From: Psychromarinibacter sp048262455
GTDB lineage: Bacteria > Pseudomonadota > Alphaproteobacteria > Rhodobacterales > Rhodobacteraceae
DNA: 64,000 nucleotides
NCBI GenBank assembly: GCA_048262455.1
Contig: JBLXFD010000016.1
Span: forward strand, 35,245 to 99,244
Direction of reading: 5' to 3'
The notes under the pieces were generated by a model. It did not search any database, had not been told where the DNA came from, and worked only from the letters and a program-made list of their open reading frames with translations. The position numbers and the translations under genes were made by a program. This document shows positions 43,256 to 52,250 of the stretch, one piece after another (within the stretch, counting starts at the first letter, position 1; the number at the start of each line of letters is the position of its first letter).

Positions 43256-44218
43256 ATGAAGATCCGTCACATTCTGTCGGGCGCCGCGCTGGCGCTTGCA
43301 GCCGCCAGCCCCGCGCTGGCCGAGTACCCCGAGCGGCCGATCACGCTGATCGTGCCGTGGTCCGCCGGCGGCGGCACCGACGCGGTGGGCCGCAAGATCG
43401 CCGAGGGGCTGAGCGCCGAGCTGGGCACCCCCGTCAACGTGGTGAACCGCACCGGCGCCGGCGGCATCGTCGGCCACACCGCGATGATCGAGGCCGACCC
43501 GGACGGCTACACCCTGGGCCTCGCCACCGCCGAGATCACCACCTACTCCGCCATGGGCACGTCAAAGATCGCCCCGGCGCAGATGACCCCCATCGGGCTG
43601 GTGAACTTCGACGCCTCGGCCTTCAACGTGCGCGCCGACAGCGAATGGACCACCGCCGAGGAGGCGCTGGCCGAGATCGGCGCGAACCCGGGCAAGTACA
43701 AGGCCTCGGGCATGCCGGTGGGCGCCGCCTACCACCTCGCCTTCGCGGGCTTCCTGAACGACAACGGGGTCGAGCCGACGGCCGTGGTCATGGTGCCCAG
43801 CCAGGGCGCCGCGCCGGGGTTCCAGGAACTTGCGGCCGGCGGCGTGGCCATCGTGCCCTCGTCGCTGCCCGAGGCGCAGTCCATGCGCGACGCGGGGCTG
43901 GTCAAGACGCTGGCGGTGCTGTCGGCGGACCGTCTGGCGGCCTATCCCGACGTGCCCACCGCCGAGGAAGCCACCGGCATCGCCTCGGTCGGCGGCACCT
44001 GGCGCGGCATCGTCGGGCCGGCGGACCTGCCCGATGAGGTGGCGGACAAGGTCGAGGACGCGCTGAAGACGGTGTTCGACAGCGAGTCCTTCCAGGACTT
44101 CATGGCCACCAGCGGCTTCGGCGTGCGCTGGCTGCCCTCGGACGAGTTCGAGACCTTCATGTCCGACGCAGCCACCAGCAACGCCGAGGTGATCGGCAAG
44201 CTCGGCCTCGGCCAGTAA
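43256..44218 (+). CDS. tctC: Tripartite tricarboxylate transporter binding protein (TctC/Bug type)
   Basis: Periplasmic binding protein of 320 residues with a signal peptide (MKIRHILSGAALALAAASPALA). Bug-family landmarks: YPERPITLIVPWSAGGGTDAV at the mature N-terminus, NRTGAGGIVGH near 66-76, DGYTLGLAT, and a C-terminal YPDVPTAEEATG. The ATG at 43256 follows GGAGGAG; GTG at 43250 is an alternative. The family captures carboxylates for a TctA/TctB permease, encoded next. Confidence 0.95.
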   Translation: MKIRHILSGAALALAAASPALAEYPERPITLIVPWSAGGGTDAVGRKIAEGLSAELGTPVNVVNRTGAGGIVGHTAMIEADPDGYTLGLATAEITTYSAMGTSKIAPAQMTPIGLVNFDASAFNVRADSEWTTAEEALAEIGANPGKYKASGMPVGAAYHLAFAGFLNDNGVEPTAVVMVPSQGAAPGFQELAAGGVAIVPSSLPEAQSMRDAGLVKTLAVLSADRLAAYPDVPTAEEATGIASVGGTWRGIVGPADLPDEVADKVEDALKTVFDSESFQDFMATSGFGVRWLPSDEFETFMSDAATSNAEVIGKLGLGQ

Positions 44219-44243
44219 ACCGCGAAAGGGGGAGGGTCCGCGC

Positions 44244-44711
44244 GTGAAAGTCAGTGACACGATCCTGGGGCTTGCCTTCGCCCTCGTGGCGATCGCCGTG
44301 CTGATCGAGGCGCGGACCTTCCCCACCATGCCGTCGCAGAACATCGGCCCGGGCACCTTCCCGTCGCTGATCGCCGGCGTCATGCTGGTCTGCGGCGCGG
44401 CGCTGGCCCTGTCGGGCCTGCGCCACCGCGCCCCGGCGCTGCAGTTCGCCGACTGGGCCCGCCGCCCCGGCGCGCTGCGGCGGATGCTGGCGGTGCCGGG
44501 CTTCATCGTCCTCTACATCCTGCTGAGCAAGCCGGTGGGCTTTCCGCTGCTGGTGCCGGTGCTGCTGTCGGCGCTGCTGATGCTGATGTCCGTGCGCCCC
44601 CTGCCCGCGGTCCTGCTGGGCCTCGCCGGCACCGCCGCGATCTGGGGGCTGTTCGCCTCGCTGCTGATGGTGCCGCTGCCGCTGGGGCTTCTGACAGAGG
44701 TGATCTACTGA
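44244..44711 (+). CDS. tctB: Tripartite tricarboxylate transporter small permease (TctB type)
   Basis: Inner-membrane protein of 155 residues with four helices. The first helix region LGLAFALVAIAVLIEARTFP is the typical TctB opening. The start is GTG at 44244 behind GGGGGAGGG. Its stop overlaps the TctA start (TGATG). It assists the large permease in Na+- or H+-driven uptake. Confidence 0.93.
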   Translation: MKVSDTILGLAFALVAIAVLIEARTFPTMPSQNIGPGTFPSLIAGVMLVCGAALALSGLRHRAPALQFADWARRPGALRRMLAVPGFIVLYILLSKPVGFPLLVPVLLSALLMLMSVRPLPAVLLGLAGTAAIWGLFASLLMVPLPLGLLTEVIY

Positions 44712-46222
44712 TGGATGCCGTCCTTGTCGCCCTGCAGCAGGTGCTTGCGCCCCAGGTCTTCCTGGTGGTGCTGGCCGCCGCCGTCTACGGGTTGGCCATC
44801 GGCTCGGTCCCCGGGCTGACCGCCACCATGGGCACGGCGCTGCTGGTGCCCATCACCTTCTTTCTCGACCCGGTTCCCGCCATCGGCGCCATCGTCGCCG
44901 CCACCAGCACCGCGATCTTCGCCGGCGACATCCCCGGCGCGCTGCTGCGCATCCCCGGCACCCCCGCCTCGGCCGCCTATACCGACGAGGCCTTCCGCAT
45001 GCGCCAGAACGGCCAGGTGGAACTGGCGCTGGGCGTGAACCTCGTCTGCTCGGTGATCGGCGGGCTTGTCGGCGTGTCGATCCTGATCCTCGCCGCGCCG
45101 CAGATCGCGCGGTTCTCGCTGGGCTTTTCCAGCTACGAGTATTTCTGGCTGGCGCTGCTGGGCCTGTCCTGCGCGGTGCTGGTCAGCACCGGCCCGGCAG
45201 TCAAGGGCGTGCTGGCGCTGTGCATCGGGCTGATGCTGTCCACCATCGGCATCGACGTGGTGCTGGGCACCACCCGCTTCACCTTCGGCGACACCGAGCT
45301 GATCGCCGGAATCTCGATCATCCCGGTGCTGATCGGCATGTTCGCGATCCCCGAGATCCTGCGCAAGATGGGCGATCCCGGCGAGATCGGCGAGGTGCCC
45401 CGGCTGCGGATCGGCGCGATGATGTCCGGCGTCTCTGGCACCATCTGGCGGTACAAGGGAGGCGTGGCACGCTCGTCGCTGCTGGGCAGCGTGATCGGCG
45501 CGCTGCCGGGCGCGGGGGCCGACATCGCCTCGTGGATCGCCTACGCGCTGTCGCGGCGGTTCTCGAAGACGCCCGAGAAGTTCGGCACCGGCCACCCCGA
45601 GGGCATCGTCAGCGCCTCCAGCGCCAACAATGCCTCGCTGGCGGGCGCCTACGTGCCGACGCTCGTCTTCGGCATCCCCGGCGACACCATCACCGCGATC
45701 CTGATCGGCGTGCTGCTGATGAAGGGGATCACGCCGGGGCCCATGGTCTTCATCATGGACGCGGGCCTCGTGAACGCGATCTTCGCGGTCTTCGTGCTGG
45801 CCAACCTGGTGCTGCTGCCGCTGGGCCTCGCGGCGATCCTGCTGTCGCGGCGGCTGCTGACGATCCCGCCGCGGGTGCTGTTCCCGATGATCCTGCTGTT
45901 CTGCCTGATCGGCGCCTTCGCCGCGAACAACACGCTGTTCGATGTCTGGGTCATGCTGGCGCTCGGCCTGCTGGCCTTCGTGCTGGAAGAGAACGACTTT
46001 CCCTTGGCCCCGATGATCCTGGCCCTGATCCTCGGGCCCCTGATCGAGGAGAACTTCATGAAATCGATAATCAAGGCGGACGGCGAGCTGCTGGCCTTCG
46101 TCTCGCGCCCCATCGCCGGGGTGCTGGGCGCGGCGACGCTGCTGATCTGGTCGGCCATGGCGGGCTTCGCCGTGCTGAAGCGGGTGCGGCGCGCGGGCGC
46201 GGCGGAAGGGGCCGCGCGATGA
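44711..46222 (+). CDS. tctA: Tripartite tricarboxylate transporter large permease (TctA type)
   Basis: Inner-membrane protein of 503 residues with about 12 helices. Strong family landmarks are IGSVPGLTATMGTALLVPIT near residue 30, GDIPGALLRIPGTPASAA near 75 (the inverted-repeat GxPG sites), and VLGSVIGALPGAGADIASW-like and TLVFGIPGDTITAILIG motifs later. It forms the transport pore with TctB. Its stop overlaps the following SDR gene start (ATGA), tying uptake to the enzyme genes. Confidence 0.95.
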   Translation: MDAVLVALQQVLAPQVFLVVLAAAVYGLAIGSVPGLTATMGTALLVPITFFLDPVPAIGAIVAATSTAIFAGDIPGALLRIPGTPASAAYTDEAFRMRQNGQVELALGVNLVCSVIGGLVGVSILILAAPQIARFSLGFSSYEYFWLALLGLSCAVLVSTGPAVKGVLALCIGLMLSTIGIDVVLGTTRFTFGDTELIAGISIIPVLIGMFAIPEILRKMGDPGEIGEVPRLRIGAMMSGVSGTIWRYKGGVARSSLLGSVIGALPGAGADIASWIAYALSRRFSKTPEKFGTGHPEGIVSASSANNASLAGAYVPTLVFGIPGDTITAILIGVLLMKGITPGPMVFIMDAGLVNAIFAVFVLANLVLLPLGLAAILLSRRLLTIPPRVLFPMILLFCLIGAFAANNTLFDVWVMLALGLLAFVLEENDFPLAPMILALILGPLIEENFMKSIIKADGELLAFVSRPIAGVLGAATLLIWSAMAGFAVLKRVRRAGAAEGAAR

Positions 46223-46908
46223 GCCGGCAGGTGGTGGTGATCGGCGGCACCTCGGGCATCGGCCGCTCGATCGCCGAGGGGTTCGCGGCGGCGGGCGACA
46301 ACGTGGTGGCGGCGGGGCTGGACCCGGTGGAGGGCGCGCGCCTGCGCGCGGCCCCGCTGGACGTGCGCGACGACGGCGCGGTGCGGGACTTCTTCGCCGG
46401 GATCGGCCGGCTGGACGTGCTGGTCAACGCCGCCGGCATCATCCGCCGGGGCGGCGCAGAGTTCACGCCCGAGGGCTTTGCCGAGGTGATCGACGTGAAC
46501 CTCACCGGCACCCACCGCTGCTGCCTTGCCGGCAAGGACGCGCTGGCGGCGGCGGGCGGCTGCATCATCAACATCGCCTCGATGCTGACCTTCTTCGGCA
46601 GCGGCACGGCCCCCGGCTATTCCGCGTCCAAGGGCGGCATCGGGCAGCTCACCCGCTCGCTCGCCGTGGCCTGGGCGCCGGACGGCATCCGGGTCAACGC
46701 CCTCGCCCCCGGCTGGATCTCGACCCCCCTCACCGCGGCGCTGGAGGCGGACGAGACCCGCGCCGCGCCGATCATCGCCCGCACGCCCATGGCGCGCTGG
46801 GGGAAGCCCGAGGACATCGTGGGCCCCGCGCTGTTCCTCGCCTCGGACATGGCGGCCTTCGTCACCGGCGCGATCCTGCCCGTCGACGGCGGCTTTTCGG
46901 CAGCTTGA
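46219..46908 (+). CDS. SDR family oxidoreductase
   Basis: Cytosolic short-chain dehydrogenase of 229 residues. VVVIGGTSGIGRSIAEGF gives the TGxxxGxG-type cofactor site with Gly in the first Thr position; NAAGI is near residue 73, catalytic Ser in NIASML and Tyr-x3-Lys in YSASK. It is translationally coupled to tctA. Oxidises or reduces a hydroxy or keto group of the imported acid; substrate not readable. Confidence 0.9.
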   Translation: MSRQVVVIGGTSGIGRSIAEGFAAAGDNVVAAGLDPVEGARLRAAPLDVRDDGAVRDFFAGIGRLDVLVNAAGIIRRGGAEFTPEGFAEVIDVNLTGTHRCCLAGKDALAAAGGCIINIASMLTFFGSGTAPGYSASKGGIGQLTRSLAVAWAPDGIRVNALAPGWISTPLTAALEADETRAAPIIARTPMARWGKPEDIVGPALFLASDMAAFVTGAILPVDGGFSAA

Positions 46909-46923
46909 ACCAAAGGACACCAG

Positions 46924-47616
46924 ATGACGACATGGAGTAGCGACGCGGAGCTTTTCGCGCTGATGAAGGACCGGCTGTTCACCGCGGTGATCGGCGACAT
47001 CCTCGACCAGATGGGCCTGCGCCGGCAGTTCCTGCCCGCCGGCATCGCGCCGCTGAAGCCGGGCCAGAAGCTGGCCGGCCGGGCAATGCCGGTGCTGGAG
47101 GCCGACATCTTCGACGACGGCGGCCCGGACTCGCGCGGGCCGCTGGCGCGCAAGCCCTTCGGGCTGATGCTGGAGGCGCTGGACGACCTGAAGCCGGGCG
47201 AGGTCTACGTCGCCACCGGCGCCTCGCTGCGCTACGCGCTGTGGGGAGAGCTGATGGCCACCCGCGCGCTGTACCTCAAGGCCGCGGGCGCGGTGCTGGA
47301 CGGCTACGTGCGCGACGCCGACGGGATCGAGGCGCTGGACTTCCCCACCTTCAGCCGCGGCATCTACGCCCAGGACCAGGGCCCGCGCGGCAAGGTGGTG
47401 GACTTCCGTTCCGCCATCGAGATCGGCGGCGTGCGCATCGCGCCGGGATCGCTGCTGTACGGCGACCGCGAGGGGGTGCTGGTGGTGCCGCCCGAGGCCG
47501 AGGAAGAGACGGTGCGCCGGGCGCTGGAAAAGGCCGCCACCGAAAGCGAGGTGGAACGCGCGATCAAGGGCGGCATGTCCGCGGCCGAGGCCTTTGCCAG
47601 CTTCGGCGTGATGTAA
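46924..47616 (+). CDS. RraA-family protein, probable aldolase
   Basis: Cytosolic protein of 230 residues. ILDQMGLRRQFLPAGIAPL near the N-terminus, GAVLDGYVRDADGIEAL with the family's Arg-Asp pair, and LLYGDREGVLVVPPE place it in the RraA / HMG aldolase family. It is distinct from the RraA-type protein at 39682-40338. Position between an SDR and a ring- or carbon-cleaving cupin suggests splitting of a keto acid intermediate to pyruvate or a similar product. Confidence 0.86.
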   Translation: MTTWSSDAELFALMKDRLFTAVIGDILDQMGLRRQFLPAGIAPLKPGQKLAGRAMPVLEADIFDDGGPDSRGPLARKPFGLMLEALDDLKPGEVYVATGASLRYALWGELMATRALYLKAAGAVLDGYVRDADGIEALDFPTFSRGIYAQDQGPRGKVVDFRSAIEIGGVRIAPGSLLYGDREGVLVVPPEAEEETVRRALEKAATESEVERAIKGGMSAAEAFASFGVM

Positions 47617-47629
47617 GGAGAAAGACGAG

Positions 47630-48151
47630 ATGACCGATCAACAGGACCAGTCGCGGATGCCCTACCAGCTGGCCATGCCGCGCGAGGCGCAGGCCGACCT
47701 GGTGGTGCCCAACGCGGTGCCGGTGGACGACCGCATCTGGGTGCCGCAGGCAGAGAACGTGTGGTTCCGGCCGCTGTGCCTGAACGTGTCGCAGGGCTAC
47801 TGGGTGAACATCCTGAAGGTGACCCGCGCCGGCGTGCTCAGCCGCCACCGCCACCCCAACCCGGTGCACGGCTTCGTGCTGAAGGGCCGCTGGCGCTACC
47901 TGGAACACGACTGGGAGGCGCAGGAAGGCGGCTATGTCTACGAGCCGCCGGGCGAGACCCACACCCTGGTGGTGGACGAGGGGGTCGAGGAGATGATGAC
48001 GCTCTTCCAGGTGAACGGCGTGATGTACTACGTCGACCCCTGGGGCAAGCACCTGGGATACGAGGACGTCTTCACCAAGATCGACATGTGCCGCGCCCAT
48101 TATACCAAGATCGGGCTGGGCGCCGACTACGTGGACCAGTTCATCCGCTGA
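47630..48151 (+). CDS. Cupin protein, 2,4'-dihydroxyacetophenone dioxygenase-like
   Basis: Cytosolic single-cupin protein of 173 residues. The metal motif SRHRHPNPVHGFVLKG (His residues near 73-80) and the second motif PPGETHTLVVDE (Glu and His near 107-111) fill the usual iron ligands. Overall it resembles 2,4'-dihydroxyacetophenone dioxygenase, which cleaves a carbon-carbon bond between a carbonyl and a hydroxymethyl carbon with O2. The resemblance is at family level; the real substrate could be an aliphatic alpha-hydroxy ketone. Last gene of the TTT operon, convergent with the P450 gene. Confidence 0.82.
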   Translation: MTDQQDQSRMPYQLAMPREAQADLVVPNAVPVDDRIWVPQAENVWFRPLCLNVSQGYWVNILKVTRAGVLSRHRHPNPVHGFVLKGRWRYLEHDWEAQEGGYVYEPPGETHTLVVDEGVEEMMTLFQVNGVMYYVDPWGKHLGYEDVFTKIDMCRAHYTKIGLGADYVDQFIR

Positions 48152-48203
48152 GGCGTTGTGGGAAGGCGCGGCGGGAAGGCGCTGTGGAAAGCGCGGCGGG
48201 CCG

Positions 48204-49433
48204 TCAGCCGGCCGCGCCTTCCGGCCCGTCCAGCACGAACGGGTAGCGCATGAAGTGCTTGCGGGTGGTGGATTCGTCGATCTCCGGCGGCCGGTCCGGG
48301 TCGCGCCGGATTCCCTGCACCAGCAGCTCGCGCAGGACCATGTGGATGGTCCCCCACTCGGTCTCTCCCTCTGCGCCGGGCCGTGACGCGGGGGCCGCCG
48401 GAACCCCGGCGGCGAGGATGCGGCCAAGGCAGGAATGCGCGCCGCCGCCGAAGCTGAGGCCGTGCAGCGCCACCCGCGGCGGCAGCTCGCGGTGCGGGTC
48501 GAACCGGCCCGCGTCGGGGCCGAAGACAGCGGGGTCGCGGTTGGCGGCGGCGAGGTCCATGGCGACGAAGCCCCCCTCCTCCAGCCGCGTGCCGTCGGGC
48601 AGGTCCATGTCCTCCAGCGCCCGGCGCCGGGCGATGGGGCTGGCGGGATGCAGGCGCAGGGTCTCCCAGACGAACTTCTGCAGCAGCGCCGGGTCAGCGA
48701 TCAGGCCGGCGCGGTCCTCCGGGTGCTCTTCCAGCCAGCCCAGCGTCTCGTGCACCGTGTTCATCAAGGCATTGGCGGTGGTGAAGGCGCCGGCGAGGAT
48801 GAAGAAGGCGGCGTCCTTGACGCGCTCGTCGTGGGACAGGCTGTCCTCGGGGTAGTGCCGCAGCATCGCGGTGATCACGTCGTGGGGCAGCTCGGCCTCC
48901 GCCAGCTCCCCCGCCTCCACCTGCGCCAGCAGCGCCTTCCGCCGCGCCACCGAGGGGGCGTAGAAGTCGCGCTCGAACTCCGCCAGCGCCTCGCGGATCT
49001 CGTCCAGCAGCTGGTCGCGGTCGCCGTGCAGCAACTGGCCCAGCGTCGGCGCGTGGCCCAGCTTGCCGATCAGCGCCTGGATCCGGTCGGTCTCTTCGGC
49101 GGTGTGCTGGCGGTCCAGCCCGGCGGTGTCGGAGACGAGGTTCACCAGCACCCGGTAGGCAAAGCGCACAAGGTCGCCGCCGCCCTCGGCCACCACCGGC
49201 GCCAGCGTCTCGCGCAGCCCCTCGGGGTAGACGTTGTTCTGGTAGTCGCGGAAGAACCGGCGGGTGAAGACGCTCATCACCGCGCGTTTCTTGCGGATGT
49301 GGTCCTCGCCGTGCAGGCAGACCACGGTGCGCGGCAGGAAGATCGGGTCCGCGTCGTAGAGCGCCTGGTGCAGGTCGCGGATCTTCAGCCCTGCCTCGGC
49401 CTCGGCGTACCGGGTGATCCTGTGGTCGGTCAT
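48204..49433 (-). CDS. Cytochrome P450 with an insertion after the heme motif (sister of 59884-61101)
   Basis: Soluble bacterial-type P450 of 409 residues. Helix-I oxygen motif AGAFTT at 214-219, ExxR as ETLR at 257-260, and heme loop FGGGAHSCLG with ligand Cys335. The stretch after the cysteine loop (about 339-360) is not the usual continuous L helix; a Pro/Ala/Gly-rich insertion of about 20 residues comes first. It follows a ferredoxin gene by 28 bases, the likely electron donor. No ferredoxin reductase is encoded here. The presumed job is hydroxylation or dealkylation of a compound that the neighbouring amidohydrolases also handle. Confidence 0.92.
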   Translation of the reverse strand: MTDHRITRYAEAEAGLKIRDLHQALYDADPIFLPRTVVCLHGEDHIRKKRAVMSVFTRRFFRDYQNNVYPEGLRETLAPVVAEGGGDLVRFAYRVLVNLVSDTAGLDRQHTAEETDRIQALIGKLGHAPTLGQLLHGDRDQLLDEIREALAEFERDFYAPSVARRKALLAQVEAGELAEAELPHDVITAMLRHYPEDSLSHDERVKDAAFFILAGAFTTANALMNTVHETLGWLEEHPEDRAGLIADPALLQKFVWETLRLHPASPIARRRALEDMDLPDGTRLEEGGFVAMDLAAANRDPAVFGPDAGRFDPHRELPPRVALHGLSFGGGAHSCLGRILAAGVPAAPASRPGAEGETEWGTIHMVLRELLVQGIRRDPDRPPEIDESTTRKHFMRYPFVLDGPEGAAG

Positions 49434-49461
49434 CTCGCGTCCTCCTTCTGCCGCGCCGGGG

Positions 49462-49791
49462 TCATTCCTCGGGCGCCAGCGTCAGCCGCATCCCCTCGGG
49501 CACGGCGTCGATCTCTATCTGGCAGCTCAGCCGCGAGGCGGCCGGGTCGTAATGCTCCAGCAGGTCCAGCATCGCCTGCTCGAACTCGTCCGGGTCCGGC
49601 AGCGTCTCGCGGTAGGGCGCGGCGATGTAGACGTGGCAGCTACCGCAGGTGGCGCAGCCGCCGCAGATGCCCTCCACCGGCAGGCCGAGGTCGTTGCGCA
49701 GCCCGAACATCAGCGGCCCGCTGCTGTTCAGCTCGTACTCGGCCGCCGTGCCGTCGCGGTCTTCAACGGTGATCTTGGTCAAAACGCTCAA
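49462..49791 (-). CDS. 2Fe-2S ferredoxin (putidaredoxin/adrenodoxin type)
   Basis: Small soluble electron carrier of 109 residues. Cluster ligands are Cys43, Cys49 and Cys52 in the Cx5Cx2C pattern plus Cys90 in LSCQI, as in P450-serving ferredoxins; there is an extra Cys46 inside the loop. GLPVEGICGGCATCGSCHVY is close to the family consensus. Directly upstream of the P450, it most likely feeds it electrons, and could also serve the second P450 at 59884-61101, which lacks its own ferredoxin. Confidence 0.94.
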   Translation of the reverse strand: MSVLTKITVEDRDGTAAEYELNSSGPLMFGLRNDLGLPVEGICGGCATCGSCHVYIAAPYRETLPDPDEFEQAMLDLLEHYDPAASRLSCQIEIDAVPEGMRLTLAPEE

Positions 49792-49827
49792 CTCTTCTGT
49801 CGGCAGGGATCATCGGTGCGGAAGGGG

Positions 49828-51189
49828 TCAGTGCAGTTCCTCGACGTGGAACGGCTCGGGCGCGCGGTCGGCGCCGAGGGCGAAGTCCCGGGTCAGGGTC
49901 TTGCCCATGGCGGTCAGCCGCCAGCCGGGAATGCGGCGGCGGGGCGGCGGCGGGGTCAGGTCCTTCTCCACCCCGGCGATCATCACCCGCTTGATGTTGT
50001 CGGGATCGCCCAGGATCGACAGGTCCTCGTCCACCTTGCCGGCCACGCAGATGATGTCGGCGGCAAAGCCGGGCCGGATCTCTCCCACCTCGCCCTTCAT
50101 GCGGATGGCAAAGGCGCTTTCGGCGGTGGCGCAGCGGATCGCCTGGATCGGGGTCAGCCCGAAGTAGCGGGTGAAGACCTCCATCTCGCGGTAGTGCCAG
50201 TGCCCGTAGGGCACCAGCGAGAAGCCGGACTCGGACCCGCAGAGCAGCGGCACCCCGGCCTTGTAGGCGGCGGTCATGGTCTCGACGCTGTCGGTGATCT
50301 CGCGCTCGAACATCGCGCGCAGAGCGTCGCTGGTGCCCAGCGCCTCGCCGAAGTCCACCATGTTCGCCTGCAGCGTCAGCGCCGGGGCGACGGGGATCTT
50401 GCGGTCCGACAGTTCCTGCAGCGCGGCGTCGTTCATCGCGGTGGCGTGGAAGATCATGTCGAAGCCCGCGACGGCGGCCCGCCGCGTCGCCTCGCCGCCC
50501 CGACAATGGCCCATGACGGGGGTGTGCAGCTCGTGCGCGGTGTCGCAGATCAGCTTCAGCTCATCCAGCGTCCAGACGCACAGCTCGCCCCGGTGCGCCT
50601 GCCGGGGCACGATGCCGGTGACGTGCACCTTGATCCAGTCGGCGCCCATCTTCACCTGCCGCCGCACCTCGGTGACGATCTCGTCGCGGCCCGAGACCAC
50701 CTTGTAGTAGCCGGTGATCCCCTCGTCCCCGATCAGCCGCCCCGCGGTGCCGCCCACCCCGGTGATCAGCGCGTAGGCGCCGCAGGACATGCGCGGGCCC
50801 TCGACGATGTTCGCCTCGATGGCGTCGCGCAGGTCGATCATGTTCTCGAAGGTGGAATCGGGGTCGTTGAAGCCGGTGACCCCGGCGCGCAGCAGCTTGC
50901 GGGCGTTGTAGCTGGCCACCAGCGCCGACAGGGCGTTGCGCCGCTGGTGGAAGATCTCGTTGTTCGAGGCGGCATCGTCGAAGGCCAGGTGGCAATGGGC
51001 GTCGATCAGCCCCGGCATCACGGTCTGGCCGGCGGCGTCGATGCGCCGGGCGTCCGGGGCGGCGCCGCTGGCGGCCTCTGCCCCGGTGGCGGCGACCTTG
51101 CCGTCCCGGATCAGCACCGCCCCGGTCCAGGGATCGGCCCCGGTGCCGTCGATGACATGGCCGTTCTCGATCAGTGTCTCGGTGGTCAT
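49828..51189 (-). CDS. Amidohydrolase (imidazolonepropionase-like), Glu at the usual metal-site Asp
   Basis: Cytosolic amidohydrolase-superfamily protein of 453 residues. Metal-site candidates are His65 and His67 (DAHCHL), Lys187 (WIKVHVTG), His228 (MGHCRGG) and His248 (IFHAT). The segment corresponding to the final GTD motif reads CGSESG, with Glu320 where Asp is normal. The C-terminal LTPIQAIRCATAESAFAIRM and DIICVAGKVDEDL are typical. The ATG at 51189 has a GAGGGGG site. It lies between a second amidohydrolase and the ferredoxin gene. Hydrolyses or opens an amide-like bond if active; substrate unknown. Confidence 0.88.
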   Translation of the reverse strand: MTTETLIENGHVIDGTGADPWTGAVLIRDGKVAATGAEAASGAAPDARRIDAAGQTVMPGLIDAHCHLAFDDAASNNEIFHQRRNALSALVASYNARKLLRAGVTGFNDPDSTFENMIDLRDAIEANIVEGPRMSCGAYALITGVGGTAGRLIGDEGITGYYKVVSGRDEIVTEVRRQVKMGADWIKVHVTGIVPRQAHRGELCVWTLDELKLICDTAHELHTPVMGHCRGGEATRRAAVAGFDMIFHATAMNDAALQELSDRKIPVAPALTLQANMVDFGEALGTSDALRAMFEREITDSVETMTAAYKAGVPLLCGSESGFSLVPYGHWHYREMEVFTRYFGLTPIQAIRCATAESAFAIRMKGEVGEIRPGFAADIICVAGKVDEDLSILGDPDNIKRVMIAGVEKDLTPPPPRRRIPGWRLTAMGKTLTRDFALGADRAPEPFHVEELH

Positions 51190-51203
51190 GCGTGTAATCC
51201 CCC

Positions 51204-52193
51204 TCAGATGCGCAGCAGCCGCCGCGCGTTGGCCGCGTAGCGCGCCGGCACCTCGGCCGCGGCGGCGGCGTCGGGCGCGTCCCAGCCGACGAAGTTGGTG
51301 CCGTAGACCATGCGGTCCTCGCCGTGGACCTTGGTCAGCAGGTCGCGCGACGCGGCGCTGTTCAGGTGATCGTCCAGCCACAGCCGGGAGTAGCGTTCCT
51401 CGACCGCGCCCTCGGCGCGCAGCTGCGCGGGCACCCAGGCCCGCCGCGCCGCCGCCTGCCGCATCCGGCCCATCAGGTAGGCCGAGGCGCCGCCGCCGTG
51501 GCTGAGGCAGATGTCGAGGTCCGGGTGCCGGTCCAGCACCTCGCCGAAGATCAGGCTGGCCACCGCCGCGGTTTCCTGCGCGGCGAACCCCAGCACCACG
51601 TCCAGCTCGAAATCCTCCAGCACCGGGTCGCCCTTCGGCCCGTCGATGCCGGCCGGCGCGGGGTGGATGAACAGCGGCACGTCCAGCGCCGCGCAGGTCT
51701 CGTACAGCGGGTCCATCGCCCTGTCGTGCAGTCGGCGCGGCCCGTCGGTGCCGATCATCGCGCCCTTCAGACCCAGATCCCCCACCGCCCGCCGCAACTC
51801 CTCGCAGGCCGCGCCCACGTCCTGCACCGGCAGCTGCGCAAGGCCCAGCAGCCGGTCCGGCCAGTCGGCGAGGTGCCGGGCCAGCGCGTCGTTGTGGATG
51901 CGCGCGAAGGCCGCCGCCTCGGGGGCGGGGATGAAGGCGAAGAAGGTCAGCGGGTTGGGCGAGAGCACCTGGATGTCGATGCCGCTGGCATCCATCCGCT
52001 TGATCCGCGCGGCGAAGTCGACGAAGGGCCCGCCCCGGTAGCGCACGCCGTTCAGGCGGTAGTCGCCGATGCGGAACCACGGCGTGCCGTCCTCGGCGGC
52101 GCCGATCTCTGGCCCGAAGCGGCCGGCGGTGCCCATGGTCTCTTCCAGCACCACGTGCGCGTGGACATCGATCACTTCCGCCCCTGCGGCCAT
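51204..52193 (-). CDS. Amidohydrolase_2 / ACMSD-like metal-dependent hydrolase or decarboxylase, Asn at the usual Asp
   Basis: Cytosolic TIM-barrel protein of 329 residues of the amidohydrolase_2 (ACMSD, gamma-resorcylate decarboxylase) family. Metal ligands His11 and His13 (DVHAHV), His177 (FIHPAP) and His232 (LSHGGG) are present. The closing motif, normally GSD or GTD, reads GTNFVGWD, so the expected Asp is Asn300; Asp304 lies four residues on. First gene of the minus-strand P450 operon and divergent from a MarR regulator. Many relatives decarboxylate aromatic acids; here the altered site leaves the reaction open. Confidence 0.87.
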   Translation of the reverse strand: MAAGAEVIDVHAHVVLEETMGTAGRFGPEIGAAEDGTPWFRIGDYRLNGVRYRGGPFVDFAARIKRMDASGIDIQVLSPNPLTFFAFIPAPEAAAFARIHNDALARHLADWPDRLLGLAQLPVQDVGAACEELRRAVGDLGLKGAMIGTDGPRRLHDRAMDPLYETCAALDVPLFIHPAPAGIDGPKGDPVLEDFELDVVLGFAAQETAAVASLIFGEVLDRHPDLDICLSHGGGASAYLMGRMRQAAARRAWVPAQLRAEGAVEERYSRLWLDDHLNSAASRDLLTKVHGEDRMVYGTNFVGWDAPDAAAAAEVPARYAANARRLLRI

Positions 52194-52250
52194 CGCCTCA
52201 CCCTCCCCGGTGCCGCGCCCCCGGGGGGTGCGGCCAACAAATTACATCGA

